Source of the DNA: Thermoproteota archaeon
GTDB taxonomy: Archaea > Korarchaeota > Korarchaeia > B14-G2
Length of the DNA stretch: 13,854 nt
Assembly: GCA_003661385.1 (NCBI GenBank)
Contig: QMWA01000025.1
Location: 1-13,854 of the forward strand
Direction of reading: 5' to 3'
In this document: piece after piece, positions 1 to 6,681 of the stretch
How the letters are laid out: the number at the start of each line of letters is the position of its first letter
How positions within the stretch are numbered: the first letter of the stretch is position 1
Position numbers and translations under genes: made by a program
The notes under the pieces: generated by a model
The model's database searches: none
Told to the model about the DNA's origin: nothing
What the model saw: only the letters and a program-made list of their open reading frames with translations

Positions 1-1
1 G

Positions 2-964
2 CTGGCAGAGAAATCAGAAGCTCAGGAGAGGGCTATGCAATTGAAGCAAGAGATCAGCGAGCTAGATGCACAGCTGAACAAAGTTCTTATGACGCTCTCT
101 AGCGCAGACAGGAAGCTTGCTAAGGTGAAGGCTACCCTAGACAGAGTGAGAGCGAAGAGAGAGCTCTTACAAGAGAAGCTAAGGAAGATAGAGAGTCAAA
201 TAGACATGCTAAGCTCTAAAGAGCGGGAGCTATCTGCGGAAGCTGAAGATCTCAGAAGGGAAATCCAGAGGATAGCTGAGAGCTTACCAGACAGCATAAA
301 GCCTCTAGAACCTGTACCTAAGGAGGAAGATATCTTAAGAGAGCTAGCTAAGGTAGAGGTTTCGTTGGAAGCTATTGGAGATGTAATACCTTCCGCAGAT
401 GAGATGTACATGAAGGCTCTTGAAGAATACAACAAAACAAGGGAGAACATAGAGAAGATACAGGAAAGGAAGCTAAGGCTCGAAGCTGAGCTAAACAAGA
501 GGATAGCAACATGGAAGAAGACGCTTAGGGCGCTCATTAGAGAAGTTGACTCCCGATATCAGGAGCTGCTAAGGGAGATAGGTGCTACTGGAAGGATAAT
601 ACTGCACCTAGAAGATAACCCTGAGAGCAGCTGGCTTGAGCTCTCAGCTAAGTTTCATGAATCTAGTGAACGAGAGCTGAAGAAGGCAAAGGCAAGTGGA
701 GGAGAAAAGGCGCTAGCTACTCTATCCTTTCTGATAGCTCTGCAAGAGTGCAGCCAATCTCCAGTAAAGGCTATAGATGAGTTTGATGCTCATCTAGATC
801 CAATGAATAAAGCTAGAATCCTCGAAGTCATATACTCAGCTATCTCGAGAAAGGATATCCTGGGGCAGTACTTTCTAGTGACTCCGAGCTCACTGCCAGC
901 AATAGATTGGAGCAAGAAGAATGTCCAAGTGATTGCAGTCAATTACTGCGGTGTCCAGAAGTGA
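2..964 (+). CDS. SMC-family ATPase, C-terminal part (gene begins before the window)
   Basis: The reading frame is open from base 2, so the 5' part of the gene lies outside the window. The first roughly 180 visible residues are heptad-like, charged and leucine-rich, as expected for the returning coiled-coil arm of an SMC protein. The C-terminal head half follows: an ABC signature KASGGEKALATLSFLIALQ (about nt 686-742), a Walker B/D-loop AIDEFDAHLDPMNKAR (about nt 770-817), then a YFLVTPSSLP switch region. SMC proteins are ATP-driven DNA-entrapping or loop-extruding machines. The DEFDAHLD Walker B resembles the DEFD form of Smc5/6 and Rad50-like or coalescin-type proteins more than the DEVDAALD of bacterial Smc; this comparison is from memory. 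The stop overlaps the GTG of the next gene (GTGA), which points to translational coupling. I am sure of the SMC/Rad50 superfamily and less sure of the subfamily. Confidence 0.88.
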   Translation: MAEKSEAQERAMQLKQEISELDAQLNKVLMTLSSADRKLAKVKATLDRVRAKRELLQEKLRKIESQIDMLSSKERELSAEAEDLRREIQRIAESLPDSIKPLEPVPKEEDILRELAKVEVSLEAIGDVIPSADEMYMKALEEYNKTRENIEKIQERKLRLEAELNKRIATWKKTLRALIREVDSRYQELLREIGATGRIILHLEDNPESSWLELSAKFHESSERELKKAKASGGEKALATLSFLIALQECSQSPVKAIDEFDAHLDPMNKARILEVIYSAISRKDILGQYFLVTPSSLPAIDWSKKNVQVIAVNYCGVQK

Positions 965-2121
965 GGAAGGCAAGTTTCATATCGCTGTTAGCTAAGCTGA
1001 CAGGAGAACGTGGCTCACTTACCTTAAGGATAATAGATGTACTTGACCAGATGCCAGAGGGTATCTCAATAACTCAGTTATCATCTAAGGTAGGCTCCCC
1101 ACAACCAAGCGTATCTCGTGCTATTAAGAGGCTAATAGAAGTAGGGCTTGTAGAGGTTAAGCGAGCTAGAGACCGAGGGAAAAGCTTCACGATAGTTAGG
1201 CTAACCAATGCAGGAGAAACCCTCGCGCTCATACTAAGCTATGCTGACCTACTGTTTTCACTCTACGAAAAAGGAGAGAACCCGATCCTTCACCATGTTA
1301 AGCACTTAGATCTCAATGAAGATGTAGAGGAGTATAAGCAGCACCTAGATCGCATTACCCTAAAGGGGAGGTTTGCTCTTGAAAATCTCATCTCTCTTGC
1401 TGCTCGTATTCTAAGGCATGAGATAGATCCATTCGACTTGGATTTAGACTCGTACATAGAGCTGCTCAAGGAGTACCATGACATTTGGAAGAGCAAGGAA
1501 GATCTCTTAATGGACGCTGAAGCGCTTCTAAAAGCAGTAAAGGTGCTTAAAGCTCAGAGGGAGAGGCTGTTTCATGAACTCAAGCTACCAAGAGGCTTTG
1601 CAAGTGTTATAGAGGAGACGGGAGAGAACAAGCTTGGCAAGAAGCTACTTTCTCATATGTCCCCCGTCTTTACACCAAATACACCAATTTATCAAGGTCT
1701 AGCTAAGGCTACAGCTCAGCTGTGGCTAGCTCCTACAGCACACGTGCCAAAAAAGCCTAAGACAGCAGAGAGAGCAAGCATAGAATTAGATCTAGAGGAT
1801 GCAAGGAGGATGGGTGTAGTAGACTCCAAGAAGTTCGAGGAGATGCTAGCTAGTCTGCTAACTGAACTAAGGGACAAGACTTCGTCCAGCCCAATTGAGT
1901 ATTCTGAGTGGATTCTGGCTCCTACGTTCATAGAAACTGTCAACAGAGCTTATTTAACAAGCTTTCTCGTCAAGAGGGGTTTAGCTACTCTTAGGCCAGG
2001 TGGAGACGGCAAGCTCCTGATATCTCCTGGCTCAGCTGAGAAGCCTCGTGTGGTTCTGACATCAGTAACCTATGAGCTATGGGTTGAGGAGATGCTTAGA
2101 TGCAAGAAAATAAGAAAGTAG
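961..2121 (+). CDS. Winged-helix protein with ScpA/kleisin-like domain, SMC partner
   Basis: I chose the GTG at 961 because it overlaps the SMC stop in a GTGA and has a GGTG Shine-Dalgarno motif about 8 nt upstream. The frame also allows a TTG at 907, 54 nt inside smc. From the 961 start (386 aa), residues about 15-75 form a MarR/TrmB-like winged helix (GISITQLSSKVGSPQPSVSR, a recognition helix, and a wing KRARDRGKSF). About residues 135-205 contain LENLISLAARILRHEIDPFD and a later helix LLMDAEALLKAVKVLKAQ. These align by eye with the ScpA N-terminal pattern (LDLLLHLI..IDIYDI..., then an A-rich helix LVMAATLLSIKSR). The last roughly 60 residues could be the small C-terminal winged helix that binds an SMC head. 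Known: ScpA kleisins bridge SMC heads and bind KITE proteins. Inferred: this is the kleisin of the neighbouring SMC. The N-terminal DNA-binding-type domain is unusual for a kleisin. Confidence 0.62.
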   Translation: MRKASFISLLAKLTGERGSLTLRIIDVLDQMPEGISITQLSSKVGSPQPSVSRAIKRLIEVGLVEVKRARDRGKSFTIVRLTNAGETLALILSYADLLFSLYEKGENPILHHVKHLDLNEDVEEYKQHLDRITLKGRFALENLISLAARILRHEIDPFDLDLDSYIELLKEYHDIWKSKEDLLMDAEALLKAVKVLKAQRERLFHELKLPRGFASVIEETGENKLGKKLLSHMSPVFTPNTPIYQGLAKATAQLWLAPTAHVPKKPKTAERASIELDLEDARRMGVVDSKKFEEMLASLLTELRDKTSSSPIEYSEWILAPTFIETVNRAYLTSFLVKRGLATLRPGGDGKLLISPGSAEKPRVVLTSVTYELWVEEMLRCKKIRK

Positions 2122-2621
2122 TGGCTATGCTCTCCTCAGAAAGAGGTAGGAAGAGGGGGATCCCTGTCAGCGAAATCATAGCTATATATGGAGAGAGTTG
2201 GAGAGAAAAGCTAGCTGAGCTGGATGAAGCTCTCCAAAAACTAGGCTTAAGGATTGTAGCTGTAAATGGATACAAAAGAGTAGCCGACTGGAATGCGCTA
2301 AAGCCCAGCACAAGGCTCTTTCTTGTCCTTCAAGCCTCTCATGGTACATCTACTTTAACTCTCGCAGAGCTTGGAGCTCTAGCCATAATAGCGGCGCACA
2401 TAATAGAGGCAGGAGGGAAGATAAGCGAGGATAGAGCTATAACAATTCTCAGGAAGAGGCATACATACAGTACTGCAAAATCTATCATAGATAGTCTGAT
2501 CAGAGAAGGATACCTAGTCAAGTCAGGTGGCTATCTAGAGATAGGGGGGAGGCTAGTAGCAGAAGTAGACCTGGAAAAGTTCTTCGTGGATGTGCTAAGA
2601 GAAAGCAGCATACTACAATGA
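2100..2621 (+). CDS. KITE-type tandem winged-helix protein (ScpB / MAGE-Nse3-like)
   Basis: This is a 173-residue protein starting at an ATG with a strong GAGGAG Shine-Dalgarno motif 8 nt upstream. It overlaps the end of the kleisin-like gene by 22 nt. The first half (RGIPVSEIIAIYG... LGLRIVAVNGYKRV) has the shape of the first ScpB or MAGE winged helix, which ends in a 'giel-ev--yrl' strand. The second half (ELGALAIIAAHIIEAGGKIS, then a helix and YLVKSGGYLEIGGR) fits the second winged helix. The AHIIEAGGKISEDRA stretch resembles the MAGE/Nse3 core 'I..I..nGgkvsE..L'. KITE proteins are dimeric kleisin-binding subunits of SMC complexes. Fold and gene order (smc, kleisin, KITE) support each other. 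It could be nearer ScpB than Nse3; no ScpB-specific motif settles this. The gene ends 3 nt before the convergent cgi121 stop. Confidence 0.62.
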   Translation: MQENKKVVAMLSSERGRKRGIPVSEIIAIYGESWREKLAELDEALQKLGLRIVAVNGYKRVADWNALKPSTRLFLVLQASHGTSTLTLAELGALAIIAAHIIEAGGKISEDRAITILRKRHTYSTAKSIIDSLIREGYLVKSGGYLEIGGRLVAEVDLEKFFVDVLRESSILQ

Positions 2622-2624
2622 AGG

Positions 2625-3197
2625 CTACTTACGTAGGTCAAGTAATGCTATTTTTTCAAGCACCCCGAGCTCCAGTGCCTTTATTAGCCCCTTCCCCCTG
2701 TCAAAGACCTCTAACTTCACACTAAAGACCTTAGATAGCTTCTTGACATCACACTGCTCTGGTACAATGTCCTCTAAGATCTCCCCTCCATGTACACGTA
2801 TACACCTCCTTATACTTTCCAAGACTTTCTCTCCATCTCCATATGCTATGCATACAAACTCTCTAGAGGTAATTCCTTCCAGAATGCTCTTAACGTCTCT
2901 TATCTGCTTAACTCCAAAGTAGTATCTAAGAAACTCCATATTCGGGTCTCTAAGCTTACCCCCCCTTCTAAGCGATCTAAGACAGTGGATAAATGCTGAT
3001 AACACGTGTCTAGTAGAGAAGGCGAATTCAGCTGGAAGAACCACATATAAACTGCTGTGCTTATCAAGCTCGCTGCTTACCTCCTTAAGAACCTCATGAA
3101 GTTCTCTAGCTTCCCTATATACTATTCTAACGGCAATCAGCTCAAACTCTACTGCTTCAACATAGCTTACTAAGAACTCAGGCTTAATGACTACCAA
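2625..3197 (-). CDS. cgi121: KEOPS complex subunit Cgi121
   Basis: This 190-residue protein matches the Cgi121/TPRKB family. It has the STRHVLSAFIHCLRSLRRGG helix, the N-x-E-FLRYYFGVKQI segment (the family's 'n.eiLly.sg.rQI'), the VCIAYGD strand, and a C-terminus VLEKIALLDLRK close to the usual 'vlEkiAlleL'. Cgi121 is a KEOPS subunit that binds Bud32 and the tRNA 3' CCA end, helping Kae1 place t6A at position 37 of tRNAs that read ANN codons. The start is a TTG only 14 nt after the 3' end of tRNA-Arg(CCT). No promoter is visible between them, so co-transcription and release by tRNA 3' processing is likely (inference). It converges with the KITE gene with a 3-nt gap. Some neighbouring residues could be lost if a later start is used, but no better start is seen. 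Confidence 0.87.
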   Translation of the reverse strand: MVVIKPEFLVSYVEAVEFELIAVRIVYREARELHEVLKEVSSELDKHSSLYVVLPAEFAFSTRHVLSAFIHCLRSLRRGGKLRDPNMEFLRYYFGVKQIRDVKSILEGITSREFVCIAYGDGEKVLESIRRCIRVHGGEILEDIVPEQCDVKKLSKVFSVKLEVFDRGKGLIKALELGVLEKIALLDLRK

Positions 3198-3211
3198 GGC
3201 TATTTCCCCAG

Positions 3212-3313
3212 CGGGCCCGGAGGGACTTGAACCCTCGACCTGGGGCTCTCTCCCGTAATTAGGAGGCCCCCGCTCTAACTCTAGCTATCTGCTCCTAGCT
3301 GAGCTACGGGCCC
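3212..3313 (-). tRNA. tRNA-Arg(CCT) with two introns
   Basis: The acceptor stem is GGGCCCG/CGGGCCC with discriminator G and no encoded CCA. The T arm is GAGGG-TTCAAGT-CCCTC. The anticodon stem is GGGGC/GCCCC around loop CTCCTAA, so the anticodon is CCT. Intron 1 (3279-3292, 14 nt, position 20/20a) sits in the D loop: CTAG pairs with CTAG, flanked by bulges GAG and AGT. Removing it gives the normal D loop AGCTAGGATTA. Intron 2 (3248-3259, 12 nt, canonical 37/38) has central helix CTCC/GGAG with bulges TAA and AGA. The mature length is 76 nt. The repeated TAGCTA sequence leaves the exact cuts of intron 1 slightly uncertain. Confidence 0.93.
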
Positions 3314-3336
3314 ACCTGAACTCCATGCTACTATAG

Positions 3337-3352
3337 CCTTTTAACTTTTACC
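3337..3352 (-). promoter_or_regulatory. BRE/TATA promoter of tRNA-Arg(CCT)
   Basis: Read on the minus strand this is an A-rich BRE (GTAAAAG) followed by TATA-like TTAAAAGG. The centre of the TATA box lies about 27 nt upstream of the mature tRNA 5' end. That is the usual archaeal TATA-to-start distance, so the transcript probably starts at or next to the tRNA itself. Confidence 0.6.
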
Positions 3353-3364
3353 TTTGCTGACAGT

Positions 3365-4396
3365 TTAGCTCAGTTTCTCTTCCCTGAGGTCTATCATGTC
3401 CTCAACACTAGGTCCTGTTGAGATCATGGTTACTGGGGTCTTTAGTTCGTCTTCAACCTTTTCGATGAACTCTCTTGCTCTTTTGGGGAGAGCATCGTAG
3501 CTTTTTATCCCATAAGCTGCTGGATACATCCTATCTATGTTAGTTATTGCTATTTGTGTGGCTGAATTCAGCATGATAGCTCTCTTAGCAAGCTTAAAGT
3601 TGAATGGAGCTGCTCTCCTTACCCTTCCAGTGACAGTAGCTATCTCAAGTATCCCCATCTCTTTTGCTTTTTCAGCTGGGAGTTCTCCCTCTAAAGGCCC
3701 CCCTCCTACCCTGGTTGTGTAGGCTTTAAACACTAGTATGATGTCCGTGACTTTCCTAGGTCCTATCCCAATATCTGAGCATACAGCTGATGCTGTCGTG
3801 TCCTTAGATGTGCAATAAGGGTAGTGGTCTGTGTGGTATAGTGAGAGAAATGTCCCCTGGGTCCCCTCTAAGAGGATGCTATACCCACTGTCTAAGGCTT
3901 CATTCAGCACTAATGCAACATCCGTTATGTACTCCCTTAGTGTATCCACTTCACGTGCTATCTTGAGCACTCTAAGCGCTCTCTCAGCATTAGCTGGCCC
4001 GCACCCTGTCCCTGTTGTCCCAACCCTCCCGCTGAGATGCTTGCTTTTCCTGTCTTCCTCGATGTGCTTTTCCTCGATAACACCACAGTTTCCGTCTATC
4101 CATATCCTACCTCTGCAGCCAGTTTCCTTAACCTCTCTCAGGAACACCTTAGGATCTATTAGCACTCCAGCTCCAATGTACAGCCTAGTGTCCTTGCTGA
4201 CGAATGCTGATGGAAGCTGCCTAAGCTTGTACGTCCTCCCCTCAAACACAACAGTGTGCCCTGCATTTGGCCCCACTCCGCCTCTGGCCGCTGCATAAGG
4301 CTTATCTCTCCATGCTAGGTAAGATACAACCTTTCCCTTCCCTTCATCCCCATAGAAGCCTCCTACCACTATAGTACATGGCAAGCTATCCCCCAC
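3365..4396 (-). CDS. purA: Adenylosuccinate synthetase (short archaeal form)
   Basis: PurA joins IMP and aspartate using GTP to make adenylosuccinate, the first committed step from IMP to AMP, in the cytoplasm. Signatures present are the P-loop GGFYGDEGKGK near the N-terminus, GVGPNAGHTVV (catalytic His), TGTGCGPANAERALR, LLEGTQGTFLSLYH, CTSKDTTASA and VGGGPLEGELP. At 343 residues it matches thermophilic archaeal PurA, which is about 90-100 residues shorter than bacterial forms. The annotated GTG start gives five residues before CTIVVGGF. A TTG at 4384, with GGGGGAT just upstream, would give MPCTIVVGGF and is an equally reasonable start. The gene is divergent from the C25 peptidase gene, with 50 nt between start codons. 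Confidence 0.95.
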   Translation of the reverse strand: MGDSLPCTIVVGGFYGDEGKGKVVSYLAWRDKPYAAARGGVGPNAGHTVVFEGRTYKLRQLPSAFVSKDTRLYIGAGVLIDPKVFLREVKETGCRGRIWIDGNCGVIEEKHIEEDRKSKHLSGRVGTTGTGCGPANAERALRVLKIAREVDTLREYITDVALVLNEALDSGYSILLEGTQGTFLSLYHTDHYPYCTSKDTTASAVCSDIGIGPRKVTDIILVFKAYTTRVGGGPLEGELPAEKAKEMGILEIATVTGRVRRAAPFNFKLAKRAIMLNSATQIAITNIDRMYPAAYGIKSYDALPKRAREFIEKVEDELKTPVTMISTGPSVEDMIDLREEKLS

Positions 4397-4406
4397 CTAC
4401 CACACT

Positions 4407-4434
4407 AGCTAAAGCTCATAAGACTGCTTTAGCT
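4407..4434. repeat. 9-bp inverted repeat in the purA / peptidase divergent promoter
   Basis: AGCTAAAGC (4407-4415) and GCTTTAGCT (4426-4434) form a perfect inverted repeat around a 10-nt spacer that contains CATAAG. It lies in the 50-nt gap between two divergent starts, about 20-30 nt from each, where TATA boxes or an operator would be expected. It may be back-to-back core promoter elements or a dimeric regulator site. The function is inferred from position only. Confidence 0.4.
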
Positions 4435-4446
4435 TCTTAACCTAAT

Positions 4447-6384
4447 ATGAGGCTAGCTCGAGTTCTTGATAAGTGCTGGGTAGCTTGTGTCCTCACCTTA
4501 TTATCTTCATCTGCTAACTATGCTCTATTAGCGGCTTTTCAGCCTACAGCAGCTGATATACGTGATGTCCCAACTCTAAGGCAGTCTATAGTCTTAGTCG
4601 ACTCGAAGCTAACTTACCTGACTGCAGCTCCTCTGGCAGCATGCTTCTCATCCATAGTAGTATATGTCAGCTCTGAATCCAGCTTGTCTAGGATTAATCG
4701 CTTAGCTGCCTTGTCTAATAGGATTATCCTCGATGCAAGAGGGTTTAGCCCAGCTGATCTAGTCATTTTATCTGCAAGAAAAGGTTGGCTCTCTGCGGGG
4801 GCTCTCATAGTTTCTGATGCATCCGACCTAGAGGCTTGCATGGAGGCGAGCCGCTATGCTGTGCAGCGCAGGGCACCACTACTGCCTGTTTCTGCGCTTG
4901 ATTCTGTAGACAACGTCTTTGACTCCATTCTTCCCAGGGAACTGGTATTATTCGCAAGTAACCTCACCTTAATAAGGGAGCTGTCATCGAAGTACCCTTG
5001 CATAGTTGCAAAGCCCCCTCATTCGTCTGATAACATAACTTATGTAGTTACTTCCCCTCGAGATAGTGATGCAGCATTCCTCGCCTCTCAAATAGCCTCG
5101 ACACGGCTAGCTGAATACATCCCCCTTGACAAGCTCCAAGCTTTCTTGGAGTCTCATTTCTCATGCTCCCCTGTGGTCGCTGTCCTCTGCACTATGCAGG
5201 AGTTAAAGGAGAAGAACCTAGTATATGCTGTAAATGAGGCTGTGATAAGGTTAGATGACGATCCATACATAGATGTGCCTACTGGCTTCTTGGCTGCTGC
5301 TACTATAGACGACATATCGTACATGATAGCTGCCTCTCTTATCTACCCGGAGATATTCTTGAAGATCCCTAACATGTTGCTTCTCACAATATCCGATGCT
5401 GAACCAGTAGCTCTTAAGCTCATCAGGATAGCTGCTCTCGCGCACGTTAATTCAACGCTGCTGACCGAGGTGGAAGGTAATCTCACAAAGGCTGCTGCAG
5501 TAAAGTGGCTATCACAGCCTAACTCGCTCATCTACATAGGGATGCACGGCTCTCCCTACTCTCTAGCTCCAAGCCCATATGCGTCTCCATATCTGATAAG
5601 CAGCAGCGACTTGCCCCAGTTACCCCCCGCCATAGTATTCACCTTATCTTGTTCAACAGCTCGACTAGATTCTAAGACGGATTTGTCAAGATACCTACCT
5701 GCAGCATTCCTCTCTCAGGGAGCTGTCGCGTATATTGGAGCGATGAGAGTCGAGTATGTGGCTGAAGAGCAAAGTACTGCACTACCTGACCTGATCCTAT
5801 ATCTGCTACTGCATGCCGGAGCTCCCCTCGGAGAGGTTGTCAGAGTACTGAATAATTTCCATATATCAAGTATGTTGGGGCATTCTCCGCCAGAAAAGTC
5901 GGCATACACTGTCTTATTTGGTGATCCAGCTTTACATGTGCCCTGCTCCAGCTCTCACTATGTTAAGGTCACGGAGGCAAGGTTTACTGAGGGTGATGCG
6001 TGGCTGAGGCTGAGGGTTCTAACTTTCACCCCATCAGTGTATACTGTGCTCAAAGTGCCTATAGAGGAGTATAGCCCAAGGCCTAAGGTAAAGATAACGG
6101 TCAATAGAAGGGTTATAGACATGGTTTCTCCACTATTTTTAGATAAAACACCACAGGGCAACGTGCTCCACCTATATGCTACCCTAAAGGTCACACTTGT
6201 GGTCGGCGACTTTAGCCCTGGGGACATAATTGAGGTGGAGGCTTATGTTAAGCCTTCTTTACCTCCTCTAGTCAAGCTGCTTCTCATAGCCTCCACAGCT
6301 ACAGTGGTTTACCTAGTGGCTAGGCGGCAATTCAGAGCTAGACATCGATCTAGCTCCAAGCCTCACGTGGAAGCTGCTACTTGA
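4447..6384 (+). CDS. Membrane-anchored gingipain-like (C25, clan CD) cysteine peptidase
   Basis: This is a 645-residue protein with an N-terminal hydrophobic segment (VACVLTLLSSSANYALLAAF), probably a signal peptide, and a C-terminal membrane helix (LVKLLLIASTATVVYLVA) followed by a basic RRQFRARHR tail. That arrangement predicts an extracellular enzyme held by a C-terminal anchor. The catalytic core looks like peptidase family C25: LIYIGMHGSP with His367, IVFTLSCSTA with Cys402, FLSQGAVAYIGAM, and a later VLFGDPALHV strand. The His-Cys spacing of 35 residues and the 'GDPAL' ending fit C25-like proteins. The N-terminal roughly 300 residues are unassigned, and a beta-rich domain of about 130 residues lies between the peptidase and the anchor. 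No substrate can be inferred. The ATG at 4447 has no clear Shine-Dalgarno motif, so it may be read from a leaderless or short-leader mRNA. Confidence 0.75.
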   Translation: MRLARVLDKCWVACVLTLLSSSANYALLAAFQPTAADIRDVPTLRQSIVLVDSKLTYLTAAPLAACFSSIVVYVSSESSLSRINRLAALSNRIILDARGFSPADLVILSARKGWLSAGALIVSDASDLEACMEASRYAVQRRAPLLPVSALDSVDNVFDSILPRELVLFASNLTLIRELSSKYPCIVAKPPHSSDNITYVVTSPRDSDAAFLASQIASTRLAEYIPLDKLQAFLESHFSCSPVVAVLCTMQELKEKNLVYAVNEAVIRLDDDPYIDVPTGFLAAATIDDISYMIAASLIYPEIFLKIPNMLLLTISDAEPVALKLIRIAALAHVNSTLLTEVEGNLTKAAAVKWLSQPNSLIYIGMHGSPYSLAPSPYASPYLISSSDLPQLPPAIVFTLSCSTARLDSKTDLSRYLPAAFLSQGAVAYIGAMRVEYVAEEQSTALPDLILYLLLHAGAPLGEVVRVLNNFHISSMLGHSPPEKSAYTVLFGDPALHVPCSSSHYVKVTEARFTEGDAWLRLRVLTFTPSVYTVLKVPIEEYSPRPKVKITVNRRVIDMVSPLFLDKTPQGNVLHLYATLKVTLVVGDFSPGDIIEVEAYVKPSLPPLVKLLLIASTATVVYLVARRQFRARHRSSSKPHVEAAT

Positions 6385-6441
6385 CCTAAGCAGTGGGCTA
6401 CATGTTAGTGATAGCATCAGAACTCTATCTCTGATCTCGCT

Positions 6442-6454
6442 GAAAGTTTTTAAA
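6442..6454 (+). promoter_or_regulatory. BRE/TATA promoter of tRNA-Thr(GGT)
   Basis: GAAAG followed by TTTTTAAA gives a textbook archaeal BRE/TATA pair. Its centre is about 26-27 nt before the tRNA 5' base, so transcription probably starts at the mature 5' end. Confidence 0.65.
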
Positions 6455-6476
6455 TGCTTCTTCTCTTCTCCCTTGG

Positions 6477-6564
6477 GCCGCGGTAGCTCAGCCTGGTTAG
6501 AGCGCCGGCTTGGTAAGCCGGAGGTCGCGGGTTCGAATGTTTACAGAGTATCCCGCCCGCGGCT
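6477..6564 (+). tRNA. tRNA-Thr(GGT) with a T-loop intron
   Basis: The acceptor is GCCGCGG/CCGCGGC with discriminator T, as expected for archaeal tRNA-Thr, and no encoded CCA. The D arm is GCTC-AGCCTGGTTA-GAGC. The anticodon arm is CCGGC-TTGGTAA-GCCGG, giving anticodon GGT with no intron there. The T stem GCGGG/CCCGC encloses 20 nt instead of 7. Removing 13 nt (6538-6550, position 59/60) leaves TTCGAAT. The intron fold is relaxed: TTC pairs with GAG, leaving a G/A mismatch, so the exact cut may shift by a base or two. The mature length is 75 nt. Confidence 0.92.
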
Positions 6565-6633
6565 CACTACAGGAAGCTTCTTCTAGGCTCCTTCTCTACT
6601 TGAGAGTTAGGTGTAGGCCACCGTGGTTACCTG

Positions 6634-6647
6634 AAGAAATAAAAATC
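6634..6647 (+). promoter_or_regulatory. Likely promoter of tRNA-Thr(TGT)
   Basis: AAGAAATAAAAATC is the only strong A/T TATA-like block upstream of tRNA-Thr(TGT). Its centre is about 30 nt before the first GCCCCGG copy (6674) and about 38 nt before the second (6682). This bears on which copy is the transcript 5' end. Confidence 0.4.
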
Positions 6648-6681
6648 ATCACAATGCATGCTATAGCTTTAGAGCCCCGGT

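Noticed and set aside
907-961. Longer kleisin-like protein starting at TTG 907 inside smc.
   Set aside because: The GTG at 961 overlaps the smc stop (GTGA) and has a well-placed GGTG motif; the 54-nt overlap is less likely.
3831-4298. 155-codon open frame on the plus strand opposite purA.
   Set aside because: It is the antisense shadow of a firmly identified purA; its serine/leucine-rich composition is typical of such shadows.
6565-6673. A further gene between the two tRNA-Thr genes.
   Set aside because: No tRNA arms, convincing stem or protein frame was found; only the likely promoter at 6634-6647.
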